Below, piece after piece: positions 1 through 8,433 of a stretch of DNA of 64,000 bases. Origin of the DNA: Arthrobacter sp. ISL-65 (lineage in GTDB: Bacteria > Actinomycetota > Actinomycetes > Actinomycetales > Micrococcaceae); assembly GCF_018613795.1 (NCBI RefSeq), contig NZ_JAGGPN010000019.1, positions 62,001 to 126,000 of the forward strand, in the 5' to 3' direction. A program made the position numbers and the translations under genes. Within the stretch, counting starts at the first letter, position 1, and each line of letters starts with the position of its first letter. The notes beneath the pieces were generated by a model. That model did not search any database. It was not told the DNA's origin and saw only the letters and a list, made by a program, of their open reading frames with translations.

Positions 1-2536
1 CGAGGATGATGGGCCACTTCTTCGCGAGCCCCCGGGACTGCAGTTCCGCGAGGTTCTCCTTCATCACCACGGTGGATTTCACCAACAGCCCGGACATGCC
101 GATCACGTCGGCGTCGTGCTCCTCGGCCGCGGCGATGATGTCCGCGATCGGCTGCTTGATGCCGATGTTGATCACCTTGTAGCCGTTGTTGGTGAGGATG
201 ATGTCCACCAGGTTCTTGCCGATGTCGTGCACGTCGCCGCGCACGGTGGCGATCACCATGGTGCCCTTGCCCGACGCGTCCGACTTCTCCATGTGCGGCT
301 CGAGCAGCGCGACCGCGTTCTTCATGACCTCGGCGGACTGCAGCACGAACGGCAGCTGCATCTCGCCGGCGCCGAAGCGCTCACCCACAACCTTCATGCC
401 CTCGAGCAGCTGGTCGTTGATGATGGCCAGCGGGGTCATTCCCTCGCTGCGTGCGAGGTCGAGGTCCTCTTCGAGGCCCTTGCCCTCGCCGTCGATGATG
501 CGCCGCTGCAGGCGTTCCCCGGTGGGCAGCGCGGCGAGTTCCGCGGCGCGCTGATCCTTGAGCGCCGCGGTGTCGACGCCGGCGAACATGTCCAGCATGC
601 TCGCCAGCGGGTCGTACGTGACATTGCCGTCGTCGTCGTACTCGCGGCGGTCCCAGACGAGGTCCAGCGCCACCTGGCGCTGCTCCTCCGGCAGTGACGC
701 GAGCGGCACGATCTTGGCGGCGTCGATGATGCCGCTGGACAGGCCTGCCTGCACGGCCTCGTGCAGGAACACCGAGTTCAGGGCGATGCGCGCTGCCGGG
801 TTCAGGCCAAAGGACACGTTGGAGACGCCGAGCGTGGTGTGGATCCCGGGGTACTTAGTGGTGATCTGGCGGATGGCCTCGATAGTTTCGATGCCGTCCC
901 GGCGGGTCTCTTCCTGGCCGGTGGCGATGGGGAAGGTCAGGCAGTCCACGATGATGTCTTCTACCCGCATCCCCCATTCACCCACCAGGGCCTCGACGAG
1001 GCGCGAGGCAATCGCCACCTTGCCATCGGTGGTGCGTGCCTGGCCGTGCTCGTCGATGGTCAGGGCGATCACGGCGGTGCCGTGTTCCTTCACGAGCGGC
1101 ATGATGCGCGCGAAACGGCTGTCCGGGCCGTCGCCGTCCTCGTAATTGACGGAGTTGATGACGGGGCGCCCGCCGATGTGTTCGAGCCCGGCTTGCAGCA
1201 CGGGCGGTTCGGTGGAGTCGATGACCAGCGGGAGCGTGGAGGCCGAAGCGAAACGCGAGACGACTTCCTTGATGTCGGCCACGCCGTCGCGCCCCACGTA
1301 GTCAATGCACACATCGAGCAGGTGCGCGCCGACGCGGATTTGCTCGCGGGCGATATCGACGCAGTCATCCCAGCGCTCTTCGAGCATCGCCTGGCGGAAC
1401 GCCTTGGAACCGTTGGCGTTGGTGCGCTCACCGATGGCGAGGTACGAGGATTCCTGGTCGAAATTCACGTGCTGGTAGAGGGAGGCGATGCCGGCTTCCC
1501 GTTCGGTGGGAACGCGGCCGCCGTCTGCTCCACGCCCGCCGCTGGTGACGGCGGCGCTGCTGCGGAAGGGCGCAAGGCGTTCGACGACGGCGGCCATGTG
1601 TTCCGGCGTCGTACCGCAACATCCGCCCACGAGGCCCAGGCCGAATTCCCGCACAAACTGCTCGTGCGAGGTGGCGAGTTCGGAAGGCGACAGCGGGTAG
1701 TGCGCACCGTCGGCGGTGAGGACCGGCAGGCCTGCATTGGGCATGCAGGCGATCGCCACGGAGGACTGCTTGGACAGGTGCCGCAGGTGCTCGCTCATCT
1801 CATCCGGCCCGGTGGCACAGTTCAGGCCGATGGCGTCGACGCCGAGTGGCTCAAGCGCGGTGAGCGCCGCGCCGATCTCGGATCCCATCAGCATGGTTCC
1901 GGTGGTCTCGACAGTCACCTCGACGAAGATCGGGAGCCGGACGCCGCGGGCCACGATCGCCTGCTTGCAGCCGTTGACCGCGGCTTTGGTCTGCAGGAGG
2001 TCCTGGCTCGTCTCGATGAGGAAGGCATCCGCTCCGCCGGCGATGAGGCCCTCGGCCTGCAGGGCGAAGGTCTGCTTGAGGTAGTCGTAGCTGGTGTGCC
2101 CGAGGCTGGGGAGCTTGGTGCCAGGCCCCATCGAGCCCAGGACCCACCGCATCCGTCCGTCTGCGGCTTCCGCGGCCTCCGCACGCTCGCGGGCGATCTC
2201 TGCGCCCTTCCGGGCGAGCTCTTCAATGCGGTCGTCGATGCCGTAGTCGGAGAGATTTGACCAGTTCGCACCGAAGGTGTTGGTTTCGACGGCATCGATT
2301 CCCACCGCATAGTACGCGTCGTGGATGTCCCCGATGACATCCGGACGCGTGTCATTGAGGATCTCGTTGCAGCCTTCCAGCCCCTGGAAATCGCTCTCGA
2401 GCGACAGTTCCCGGTCCTGCAGCATGGTGCCCATCGCCCCATCGGCAATGACGACCCGGTGGTTCACTGCATCCAGAAGCGACTGGGAGCGAACGGGACG
2501 GGGGACGGAGTCTATATCAAGCGCAAAACGAGGCAT
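1..2536 (-). CDS. metH: Cobalamin-dependent methionine synthase, 3' part outside window
   Basis: Transfers the methyl group of methyltetrahydrofolate through cobalamin to homocysteine, giving methionine in the cytoplasm. Reading the minus strand from the ATG at 2536 gives an open frame to the window edge, about 845 residues. The N-terminal homocysteine-binding domain begins with MPRFALDID and carries the zinc-binding Cys pair in GLVGGCCGTTPEH. A pterin-binding domain follows (LAIGERTNANGSKAF). The cobalamin module has a helical cap and then the B12-ligand motif GDVHDIGKNLV, whose His is the lower cobalt ligand. The C-terminal reactivation domain, if present, lies beyond base 1. I see no strong Shine-Dalgarno before the ATG. 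Only about 70 nt separate it from the divergent dehydratase promoter, and no cobalamin riboswitch fits there. Identity is very secure. Confidence 0.96.
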   Translation of the reverse strand, partial: MPRFALDIDSVPRPVRSQSLLDAVNHRVVIADGAMGTMLQDRELSLESDFQGLEGCNEILNDTRPDVIGDIHDAYYAVGIDAVETNTFGANWSNLSDYGIDDRIEELARKGAEIARERAEAAEAADGRMRWVLGSMGPGTKLPSLGHTSYDYLKQTFALQAEGLIAGGADAFLIETSQDLLQTKAAVNGCKQAIVARGVRLPIFVEVTVETTGTMLMGSEIGAALTALEPLGVDAIGLNCATGPDEMSEHLRHLSKQSSVAIACMPNAGLPVLTADGAHYPLSPSELATSHEQFVREFGLGLVGGCCGTTPEHMAAVVERLAPFRSSAAVTSGGRGADGGRVPTEREAGIASLYQHVNFDQESSYLAIGERTNANGSKAFRQAMLEERWDDCVDIAREQIRVGAHLLDVCIDYVGRDGVADIKEVVSRFASASTLPLVIDSTEPPVLQAGLEHIGGRPVINSVNYEDGDGPDSRFARIMPLVKEHGTAVIALTIDEHGQARTTDGKVAIASRLVEALVGEWGMRVEDIIVDCLTFPIATGQEETRRDGIETIEAIRQITTKYPGIHTTLGVSNVSFGLNPAARIALNSVFLHEAVQAGLSSGIIDAAKIVPLASLPEEQRQVALDLVWDRREYDDDGNVTYDPLASMLDMFAGVDTAALKDQRAAELAALPTGERLQRRIIDGEGKGLEEDLDLARSEGMTPLAIINDQLLEGMKVVGERFGAGEMQLPFVLQSAEVMKNAVALLEPHMEKSDASGKGTMVIATVRGDVHDIGKNLVDIILTNNGYKVINIGIKQPIADIIAAAEEHDADVIGMSGLLVKSTVVMKENLAELQSRGLAKKWPIIL

Positions 2537-2607
2537 GTAAACAGACTACGGCCGGGGCCCGTAACAGTGCGCCGTATTTCCATGTGCTACGACGGCGGGT
2601 GGACCCA

Positions 2608-2636
2608 CTACTTGTAATACAAGTAGGCTACTTGTA
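2608..2636. promoter_or_regulatory. GntR/FadR-type operator over the dehydratase promoter
   Basis: A perfect 19-bp palindrome with 9-bp arms around one central A occupies 2608-2626 (CTACTTGTAATACAAGTAG). A third half-site, CTACTTGTA, repeats at 2628-2636. The core TTGTAATACAA fits the known FCD/FadR subfamily consensus TNGTNNNACNA exactly. The site overlaps both promoter elements, so binding should block transcription. The FCD-GntR gene at 3821 is the obvious candidate ligand-responsive repressor. That pairing is inference. Confidence 0.8.
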
Positions 2637-2640
2637 TCCT
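2612..2640 (+). promoter_or_regulatory. Predicted sigma-70 type promoter
   Basis: A -35 element TTGTAA (2612-2617), a 17-nt spacer and a -10 element TATCCT (2635-2640) precede the ATG at 2683 by about 42 nt. The -35 lies inside the palindromic operator and the -10 overlaps the third half-site. Transcription start is not determined. Confidence 0.6.
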
Positions 2641-2682
2641 GAGTGTGCGGGCGATGTTGCCCCCATTTCCCAAGGAGAACCC

Positions 2683-3810
2683 ATGAGTACCGTCGATCTC
2701 ATCCGGCACATCAAATTGTCCACTGCACGCCTTCCGCTGGCCGTCCCGATCAGCGATGCCAAGGTGTTCACGGGCCGTCAGAAGCCCATGACTGAGGTCG
2801 TTTTCCTCTTCGCTGAGATCACCACGGAACAGGGCCACACCGGCCTCGGCTTCAGCTATTCCAAGCGAGCCGGCGGCCCCGCCCAGTACGCCCACGCGAA
2901 GGAAGTTGCCGAAGGGATCATCGGCGAGGACCCCAACGACATCGGCAAGCTCTACACCAAGCTGCTCTGGGCCGGCGCCTCCGTGGGCCGCTCGGGTGTC
3001 GCCACCCAGGCCCTCGCCGCCATCGACATTGCGCTGTACGACCTCAAGGCCAAGCGCGCCGGCCTGCCCCTGGCCAAGCTGCTGGGCTCCTACCGCGACT
3101 CCGTCCAGACCTACAACACCTCCGGCGGCTTCCTAAACGCCACCCTCGACGAGGTGAAGGCCCGCGCCACGCAGTCCGTCGAAGAGGGCATCGGCGGCAT
3201 CAAGATCAAGGTCGGACTCCCGGACAGCAAGGAAGACCTGCGCCGCGTGGCGGGCATCCGCGAACACATCGGCTGGGACGTGCCCCTCATGGTTGACGCC
3301 AACCAGCAGTGGGACCGCGCCACCGCACTCCGTATGGGCCGCCAGCTCGAAGAATTCAACCTCATCTGGATCGAAGAGCCGCTGGACGCTTACGACTTCG
3401 AGGGCCACGCCCACCTCGCCCAGGTCCTGGACACCCCCATCGCCACCGGCGAAATGCTCGCCTCCGTGGCCGAGCACAAGGGCCTCATCGCCGCCAACGG
3501 CTGCGACATCATCCAGCCCGACGCCCCGCGCGTCGGCGGCATCACCCAGTTCCTCCGCCTGGCTGCCCTCGCGGACGAACGCGGCCTGGGCCTGGCACCG
3601 CACTTCGCGATGGAAATCCACCTGCACCTGGCCGCCGCCTACCCGCGCGAACCATGGGTGGAGCACTTCGACTGGCTGGACCCGCTGTTCAACGAGCGCC
3701 TCGAAACGAAGGACGGCCGCATGATCGTTCCGGACCGCCCGGGCCTCGGCGTCAGCCTCAGCGATCAGGCCCGCGCGTGGACCACCGAGACCGTGGAATT
3801 CGGCGCGTAA
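2683..3810 (+). CDS. Enolase-superfamily sugar-acid dehydratase, L-talarate/galactarate dehydratase-like
   Basis: A 375-aa mandelate racemase/muconate-lactonizing family member, predicted to dehydrate an aldarate such as galactarate or L-talarate to a 5-keto-4-deoxy acid. The ATG at 2683 was chosen because AAGGAG lies 6 nt upstream, giving the normal family length. The catalytic pair of lysines is visible as GIKIKVG (K174, K176). Metal ligands are D205 (MVDANQQW), E231/E232 (IEEPL) and E257 (TGEM), and the catalytic base is H307 in APHFAMEIHLHL. The stretches DTPIATGEML, QPDAPRVGGIT and EPWVEHFDWLDPLFNE are like those of the characterised Salmonella TalrD/GalrD, so this subfamily is favoured over glucarate or mandelate branches. 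A GntR regulator starts 10 nt after the stop. The MFS sugar-acid transporter nearby at 5625 is a plausible importer. Confidence 0.85.
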   Translation: MSTVDLIRHIKLSTARLPLAVPISDAKVFTGRQKPMTEVVFLFAEITTEQGHTGLGFSYSKRAGGPAQYAHAKEVAEGIIGEDPNDIGKLYTKLLWAGASVGRSGVATQALAAIDIALYDLKAKRAGLPLAKLLGSYRDSVQTYNTSGGFLNATLDEVKARATQSVEEGIGGIKIKVGLPDSKEDLRRVAGIREHIGWDVPLMVDANQQWDRATALRMGRQLEEFNLIWIEEPLDAYDFEGHAHLAQVLDTPIATGEMLASVAEHKGLIAANGCDIIQPDAPRVGGITQFLRLAALADERGLGLAPHFAMEIHLHLAAAYPREPWVEHFDWLDPLFNERLETKDGRMIVPDRPGLGVSLSDQARAWTTETVEFGA

Positions 3811-3820
3811 CCTAGAATCC

Positions 3821-4516
3821 ATGAGCCGGAACCTGACCGCGGACCTCGCCGCCGATCTTCGCACCCGCATCGTCGACGGCGTCATTCAGCCCGGTGAGAA
3901 GCTTCCGAGCGAGAACACCCTCATCGGCGAGTTCGGCGTCAGCCGGACCGTCGTCCGGTCCGCGCTCACGCGGCTCCAGGCAGAGGGTCTCGTGGAAACC
4001 GAACGTGGGCGGGGCAGCTTTGCGCTGACCCCGCCCCCGGCGGGTCCGACGTCGGGCCAGCCCACCAGGGCTGTGGTCACCGCCGAGGACCGGCTGCACC
4101 TGCTGGAATTCCGAATCGGAGTCGAAACCGAAGCGGCCGCGCTAGCGGCCGGAAACCGCACAGAGCGGCAGCTGAACGCCATGCGGCAGGCGCTGTCCGA
4201 GTTCACGGACAGCGGCGAGCACCCTGCCCACGCGATGAAGGCTGACTTTGAGTTTCACAAGGCCGTTGCGGCAGCGTCGGGAAACCCCTTCTATACGGAC
4301 TGTCTTGCCTCCCTCGGCCAGACCATGATCGCCATGCCGCGCACCCGGCTGATGACCGGCGTTGAGCATTACATACGGGACCACTTCGAACAGGTTGTGC
4401 ACGAACACGGGTCCATCTTTGCCGCCATAGCGGAAAGCGACGGAGCAGGGGCCTCCGCAGCGATGCGCAATCACCTGGCCAACTCGCGGCGCAGGCTCCG
4501 GGCCGGACGCGAATAG
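3821..4516 (+). CDS. FCD-domain GntR family transcriptional regulator
   Basis: A 231-aa cytoplasmic repressor/activator of the FadR subfamily. Residues 1-70 form the winged helix-turn-helix (PGEKLPSENTLIGEFGVSR, then VETERGRGSF). Residues about 90-225 form the all-helical FCD ligand domain, with the typical metal-ligand His pattern (ADFEFHKAVA, later HEHGSIFAAI and MRNHL). It begins 10 nt after the dehydratase stop, so the two are co-transcribed and the regulator probably controls its own operon through the palindrome at 2608-2626. The inducer is unknown but is likely the aldarate substrate or its product. Confidence 0.9.
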   Translation: MSRNLTADLAADLRTRIVDGVIQPGEKLPSENTLIGEFGVSRTVVRSALTRLQAEGLVETERGRGSFALTPPPAGPTSGQPTRAVVTAEDRLHLLEFRIGVETEAAALAAGNRTERQLNAMRQALSEFTDSGEHPAHAMKADFEFHKAVAAASGNPFYTDCLASLGQTMIAMPRTRLMTGVEHYIRDHFEQVVHEHGSIFAAIAESDGAGASAAMRNHLANSRRRLRAGRE

Positions 4517-4557
4517 GCGCCCCGGATCACGGCCCGCTGGGCGCGAGCTAAGCAGGT

Positions 4558-5259
4558 CTAAGCAGGCGCCTCAATGAGATCTAGAAGCCTCAGAACCGCG
4601 GGGTTGGCCGTCTCCTCGTTCCATGCGAGCTCCAGTTCCACGCGGTTCAGCTCCTGCACGCCGTTCCGCCCGTCGATCTCGTGGAATTCCACGCCCGCCG
4701 GGGCAAAAGCCATGGCCGAGGCGGGAACAAGCGTCATTCCCAGGCCGGCCTGAACGAAGGCCAGGAGCGCCGGGACCTGGCTGGCGTACTGGGTGATGTT
4801 GGCGTGCGCGCCCGCGCTGGCGAACAGCCGGAGCACCAGGTCGTGGAAGTAGCGGGCCTCCTTGGTGGAGTACATGAGCAGCGGCAGCCTGTCCAGGTAT
4901 CCGAGCGGCAGCGGCTCACCCTTGCGCCCCGCCATGTTGCCCAGCAGAGAACTGCCTTCGGGCAGCGCCACCACCAGACGGTCCTGCATCAGTGGCCGCG
5001 ACACCACCCCGGGCCGGGCGACGATGGGGCGCAGCAGGCCGATATCCACGTTCCCCTTCACGAGCCCGTCCATCTGGTCCGTTGAAACCAGCTCCCGGAG
5101 CACAAAGGACACCCTCGGCATGTTCTCCGCTGCACGGCGCAGCATCAGCGGCAGCGCACTGTGCCCGGCTATCGCCGTGTAACCCACCGTGATGGTCCCG
5201 GCCTGGCCGGACGAGACGCGACGGACGTCCAGGTCCGTCTTGATACACAGGGCCGACAT
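4558..5259 (-). pseudogene. LysR-family regulator lacking its DNA-binding domain
   Basis: From ATG 5259 the 233-aa product is only a LysR periplasmic-binding-like effector domain: GTITVGYTAIAGHSALP opens the fold, and a second subdomain and the usual end follow (LAWNEETANPAVLRLLDLI). LysR proteins are normally about 300 aa, with a helix-turn-helix in the first 60. Upstream in this frame there are only 15 unrelated codons and then a stop at about 5304. The N-terminal 70-80 residues are therefore missing, not just mis-started. The break is next to other gene debris (5263-5472), which fits one deletion. A DNA-binding-free protein could still be translated, but regulation by it is unlikely. It is convergent with the GntR gene, 41 nt away. 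Confidence 0.75.
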
Positions 5260-5262
5260 GGC

Positions 5263-5332
5263 CGGGACTGACCCTCGCCAACCTGCGTTCCTATGTCACC
5301 ACAGGTTCTGTCCTGACGGCGGTGCAGGCATG
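5263..5332 (+). pseudogene. C-terminal remnant of an unidentified gene ahead of the Usp remnant
   Basis: The plus strand reads LTLANLRSYVTTGSVLTAVQA and then a TGA at 5331-5333 that overlaps the next ATG as ATGA, the arrangement of a coupled operon. The ending resembles the C-terminus of NAD-dependent 2-hydroxyacid dehydrogenases, but the match is short and weak. The rest of the gene is absent; the open frame runs straight into the truncated LysR on the other strand. Confidence 0.35.
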
Positions 5333-5472
5333 AGCGTGGCCGTGGGATACGTTGCCACCCAGGAAGGCCGGGCGCAGCGGACCTGATGATGGACGCCTCG
5401 TACGAGGAGGACATCGAGCTGATTGTGATCGGGGTCCGGCGCCGCTACCAGGTGGGAAAGCTCGGGCAGTAG
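5330..5472 (+). pseudogene. Internally deleted universal stress protein (UspA family) remnant
   Basis: The ATG at 5330 opens a typical Usp N-terminus (MSVAVGYVATQEGRAQ) that stops at 5384-5386. In another frame, from about 5374, the sequence resumes with ADLMMDASYEEDIELIVIGVRR and then RYQVGKL, which is the nucleotide-binding C-terminal motif of UspA proteins, and ends at 5472. About 100 middle codons and the final GS-containing strand are missing. The two ends are out of frame, so no functional product is expected. Confidence 0.7.
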
Positions 5473-5624
5473 TTCCCTGCGGGTATCACGCCATGCAATA
5501 TGCGTGTTGGACGGGCATGAAACCTACTGCTTACAGTTAATACGGTGCTGTGGCGAGGACCACAACGGCCTGCCCCGTAGTCCCCACAGCGTGATCTTGC
5601 TGCTCTATCAAAGAGGATTCCCCC

Positions 5625-6980
5625 ATGCAGTCTGTAGACACCGCTGTCACGGATCTGGCTTCGGCCATGAAGAAGTTTTTCCGGCGCGTGCTGCCCATCA
5701 TGCTGGTCATGCTCGTGTGCAACCAGCTGAACAGGTCCAACATCGGCTACGCCCAGGACCATCTGCAGGCTGACGTCGGTATCGGTGCAGCGGCCTACGG
5801 CTTCGGCGCCGGGCTGTTCTTCATCGCGTATGCCATATTCGAGCTTCCGAGCAACGTGATGATGGAGAAGTACGGCGCCAAGATCTGGCTGACCCGGATC
5901 ATGATCAGCTGGGGCATTGTGTCCTTCCTGATGGCGTTCGTTCAGAACGAGACAATGTTCTACGTTCTGCGGTTCCTGCTGGGTGCCGCGGAAGCCGGCT
6001 TCTTCCCGGCCGTCATCTTCTACTTCGCACGCTGGGTGCCCGCCGGCCAGCGCGGCAAGGCGACCGCCGTTTTCATCGCCGGATCCTCGGTGGCAGCCGC
6101 CCTGTCCGGCCCCATCGCCGGCCTGCTCCTGAGCCTGCACGACGTCCTGGGCCTGCGCGGCTGGCAGTGGCTATTCGGGTTCGAGGGAGTGCTCTCGGTC
6201 GTCGTCGGCATCACCGTGTTCTTCTTCCTCGATGCAAAGATCCAGGACGCCAAGTGGCTCACCGCCGTCGAGAAGTCGGCTCTGACCGCAACGATCGCCC
6301 AGGAGGACGCCCAGCATGCCAAGGCCGACGGCGGCAAGGTCAACCGCTGGAAGATGCTCCTGAACCCGCAGATTCTCCTGCTGTGCGGCATCTACTTCTC
6401 GGTGCAGCTTTCCATCTACGCGAACACGTTCTGGCTGCCCACCATCGTCAAGCAGATCCCCGGCACCACGGACCTAAGCGTCGGCTTCCTCTCCTCCATC
6501 CCCTGGTTGTGCGCCGTTTTCGCCATGTACTTCGCGGCCAAGTGGCAGGACAAGGCAAAATCCAAGCGCCCGCTGCTGGTCGCCGCACTCCTCGTGGCCG
6601 CCGTCGGCACGCTCGCAGCAGCCCTCGCCTCCCCGGTCCTCGCCCTGGTGTTCCTCGCCGTCGCAGCCATGGGCTTCAAGAGCGCATCACCGCTGTTCTG
6701 GACCATCCCGCAGTCGACCCTGCACCCGCTGGTCCTGGCCCCCGCCATCGCCATCATCAACTCCCTGGGCAACCTCGGCGGTTTCGTGGCACCGTTCGGG
6801 TTCGGCATCATCAAGGAGCAGACCGGAAGCGTGGTCCCTGGCCTTTTCGCCCTGGCGGCGGCATCGACGGTGGCAGCAATTCTGGTGTACTTCCTCAAGG
6901 AGCGGAAACCAGCCTCAGACGTTGCTGAGAAGGCATCGGCGCCGGGCGCAGCAGGGCTGGAGCCGTCAACAGCGAGGTAG
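5625..6980 (+). CDS. MFS transporter, anion:cation symporter family (sugar-acid/tartrate type)
   Basis: A 451-aa inner-membrane carrier with about 12 hydrophobic helices. The first signature is NQLNRSNIGYAQ in TM1, followed by the loop-2 region IFELPSNVMMEKYGAKIW. The LGAAEAGFFPAVIFYFARWVP stretch is typical of the anion:cation symporter subgroup that includes D-galactonate, glucarate and tartrate carriers. The start ATG at 5625 is preceded by AGAGGA. It follows the deletion scar and ends before a strong terminator. With the talarate/galactarate dehydratase gene 2 kb upstream, an aldarate or related hydroxy acid is the likely substrate. This is inference from neighbourhood. Confidence 0.85.
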   Translation: MQSVDTAVTDLASAMKKFFRRVLPIMLVMLVCNQLNRSNIGYAQDHLQADVGIGAAAYGFGAGLFFIAYAIFELPSNVMMEKYGAKIWLTRIMISWGIVSFLMAFVQNETMFYVLRFLLGAAEAGFFPAVIFYFARWVPAGQRGKATAVFIAGSSVAAALSGPIAGLLLSLHDVLGLRGWQWLFGFEGVLSVVVGITVFFFLDAKIQDAKWLTAVEKSALTATIAQEDAQHAKADGGKVNRWKMLLNPQILLLCGIYFSVQLSIYANTFWLPTIVKQIPGTTDLSVGFLSSIPWLCAVFAMYFAAKWQDKAKSKRPLLVAALLVAAVGTLAAALASPVLALVFLAVAAMGFKSASPLFWTIPQSTLHPLVLAPAIAIINSLGNLGGFVAPFGFGIIKEQTGSVVPGLFALAAASTVAAILVYFLKERKPASDVAEKASAPGAAGLEPSTAR

Positions 6981-7012
6981 GCCGTCCAGCGTTACCAGTC
7001 AGTGTCCTGAGC

Positions 7013-7058
7013 CCTCGGGGCGGGTGTCGGAATTCCGGCACCCGCCCCGAGGCGTTTT
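7013..7058 (+). terminator. Rho-independent terminator of the MFS gene
   Basis: An 18-bp stem (7013-7030 with 7035-7052, one mismatch) with an AATT loop is followed by CGTTTT. Confidence 0.85.
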
Positions 7059-7168
7059 AAGAGAGAGTAAGCTGCACTCGAAGACGGGGACCGCAAGCGC
7101 GGCATCGGAACTCGCCAAGCTCGTCAACGCCGCGCTGGCTGCCCGTTAACAGCCGCTGAAACAAGAAA

Positions 7169-7201
7169 GAACCCCGGGAAATCATTGATTTCCCGGGGTT
7201 C
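7169..7201 (-). terminator. Terminator of tRNA-Leu
   Basis: A perfect 16-bp inverted repeat (7169-7184 and 7186-7201) lies just downstream of the minus-strand tRNA and is followed in that direction by a T-rich stretch (TTTCTTGTTTC). Confidence 0.85.
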
Positions 7202-7208
7202 TGATGCG

Positions 7209-7291
7209 TGCGCGAGGGGGGATTTGAACCCCCACGCCCTTTCGGACACTGGCACCTGAAGCCAGCGCGTCTGCCGTTCCGCCACTCGCGC
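7209..7291 (-). tRNA. tRNA-Leu (CAG)
   Basis: The minus strand folds into a class II tRNA. The acceptor GCGCGAG pairs with CTCGCGC, a 5-bp CTGGC/GCCAG anticodon stem carries the loop TTCAGGT (anticodon CAG), and there is a short variable arm and a GGTTCAAATCC T-loop. The discriminator is A and CCA is not encoded. No gene lies between 7292 and 7683 (392 nt). I see only a small GC hairpin at 7586-7602 followed by a T-rich stretch, and no convincing promoter. Confidence 0.95.
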
Positions 7292-7683
7292 GCAACTTCT
7301 TCCACTCAGCCCAACCGGAATCCGGTTGTGCACCTCGTGAAAGCAGCGAGATCAAGCATAACGGACATTCCCCGCAAATTCCTAATCGGGGCTTCGCAGC
7401 CGCCTTGCAGCATGATTCTCCCGGCAGTGCCACGGTTGCGAAGGCCCCCAATGCCACCACGGAGGCAAGGTTCCAACCTGTGATCGCTCCCACATCCGCT
7501 GGGGAAACGTGAACGAATCGGGCTCCCGGCGCGTTGTGGATTAAGGTCTTTCGCAGACGTGGCAAGTAGTATCGGATACATAGGGGCCCGCTTCCGGCGG
7601 GCACGGTGTTTTGTTGTGACCGCATCGCCAGAATGAGTTCCACGGGACGTGCTGTCCCTCAGCAGCAAGGAAAGGAGAGGACC

Positions 7684-8433
7684 ATGGGTTTGCTGGACAA
7701 GGTCGAACGCGGCATTGAAAAGGCCGTCCGCGGCGTCTTCTCCACCGGCTCCAAAGCCCAGGTTGAGCCCGTGGAAATCGCGAGCCGCCTCCGCCGCGAA
7801 GTGGACCACAAGGCCATCACCATCGCCGCCGGACGCACCTTGGTGCCCAACATCTTCGACGTGCTCCTGAGTGACGAGGATTTTCAGCGCGCCCAGGAAT
7901 GGGGAACTCCCCTGGCCGAGGAACTCTGCGACGTCGTGATCAACCATGTCCGCAGCCAGGGCTACATCCTCCAGGGGCCCGTCCGCATTTCTTTCCGCCG
8001 GGACGAATCCCACCGGGCCGGCGACTTCGAGATAACCTCCAAAACCGAGAAGTCCTCCGGTTCAGCGCCGGCCGCGCCGGCTGCTCCGCGGGCTAACGTG
8101 CCGGCAGCGCCAAGCCGCCAGCCAGTCCGCCTGCAGCCTGTCCTGGATATCGACGGACAGCGCTATTCACTCAATGCGCCCTCAGTCGTCCTGGGCCGTT
8201 CATCAGAGGCTGACATCCTGGTGGACGACACCGGAGTCTCCCGCCGGCATCTGGAAATCCAGACCCACGGCGGCACCACCACCGCCGTCGACCTGGGCTC
8301 CACCAACGGCAGTTACGTCAATGGACACAAAGTGGCCGGCAGCATGGAGCTCACCGACGGCTCCACCATCACGATGGGACGGACCAAAATCATCTTCCGC
8401 CTCCTGCCCGCCAACAGTGGCGGCCGCCAATGA
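7684..8433 (+). CDS. fhaA: FhaA, DUF3662/FHA domain protein
   Basis: A 249-aa cytoplasmic adaptor that reads Ser/Thr phosphorylation in the cell-wall kinase network. The ATG at 7684 follows AAGGAAAGGAGAGG. The N-terminal DUF3662 domain spans residues 1 to about 110. A flexible Ala/Pro linker (SAPAAPAAPRANVPAAPS) follows, then a C-terminal FHA domain (about 150-240) with the phosphothreonine-binding residues visible as VLGRSSEADI, SRRHLEI and GSTNGSYVNG. In Mycobacterium, FhaA binds the phosphorylated pseudokinase attached to MurJ; a homologous pseudokinase is encoded at 52559-54298 here. It is first in the operon, and its stop overlaps fhaB by 4 nt. Confidence 0.95.
   Translation: MGLLDKVERGIEKAVRGVFSTGSKAQVEPVEIASRLRREVDHKAITIAAGRTLVPNIFDVLLSDEDFQRAQEWGTPLAEELCDVVINHVRSQGYILQGPVRISFRRDESHRAGDFEITSKTEKSSGSAPAAPAAPRANVPAAPSRQPVRLQPVLDIDGQRYSLNAPSVVLGRSSEADILVDDTGVSRRHLEIQTHGGTTTAVDLGSTNGSYVNGHKVAGSMELTDGSTITMGRTKIIFRLLPANSGGRQ

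Noticed and set aside
761-2260. 499-aa plus-strand ORF
   Set aside because: It is antisense to metH, whose full set of motifs is on the minus strand; high-GC genes produce long shadow frames.
2537-2607. Possible cobalamin riboswitch for metH
   Set aside because: Only about 70 nt are available before the divergent operator and no B12-box-like sequence is seen.
7081-7149. Frame reading KTGTASAASELAKLVNAALAAR then stop
   Set aside because: Looks like a gene C-terminus, but it is too short to identify and has no upstream body; it lies between two terminators. Left as unexplained debris.
7586-7615. GC hairpin followed by a T-rich stretch upstream of fhaA
   Set aside because: The stem is only 6 bp and there is no upstream gene on that strand needing a terminator.
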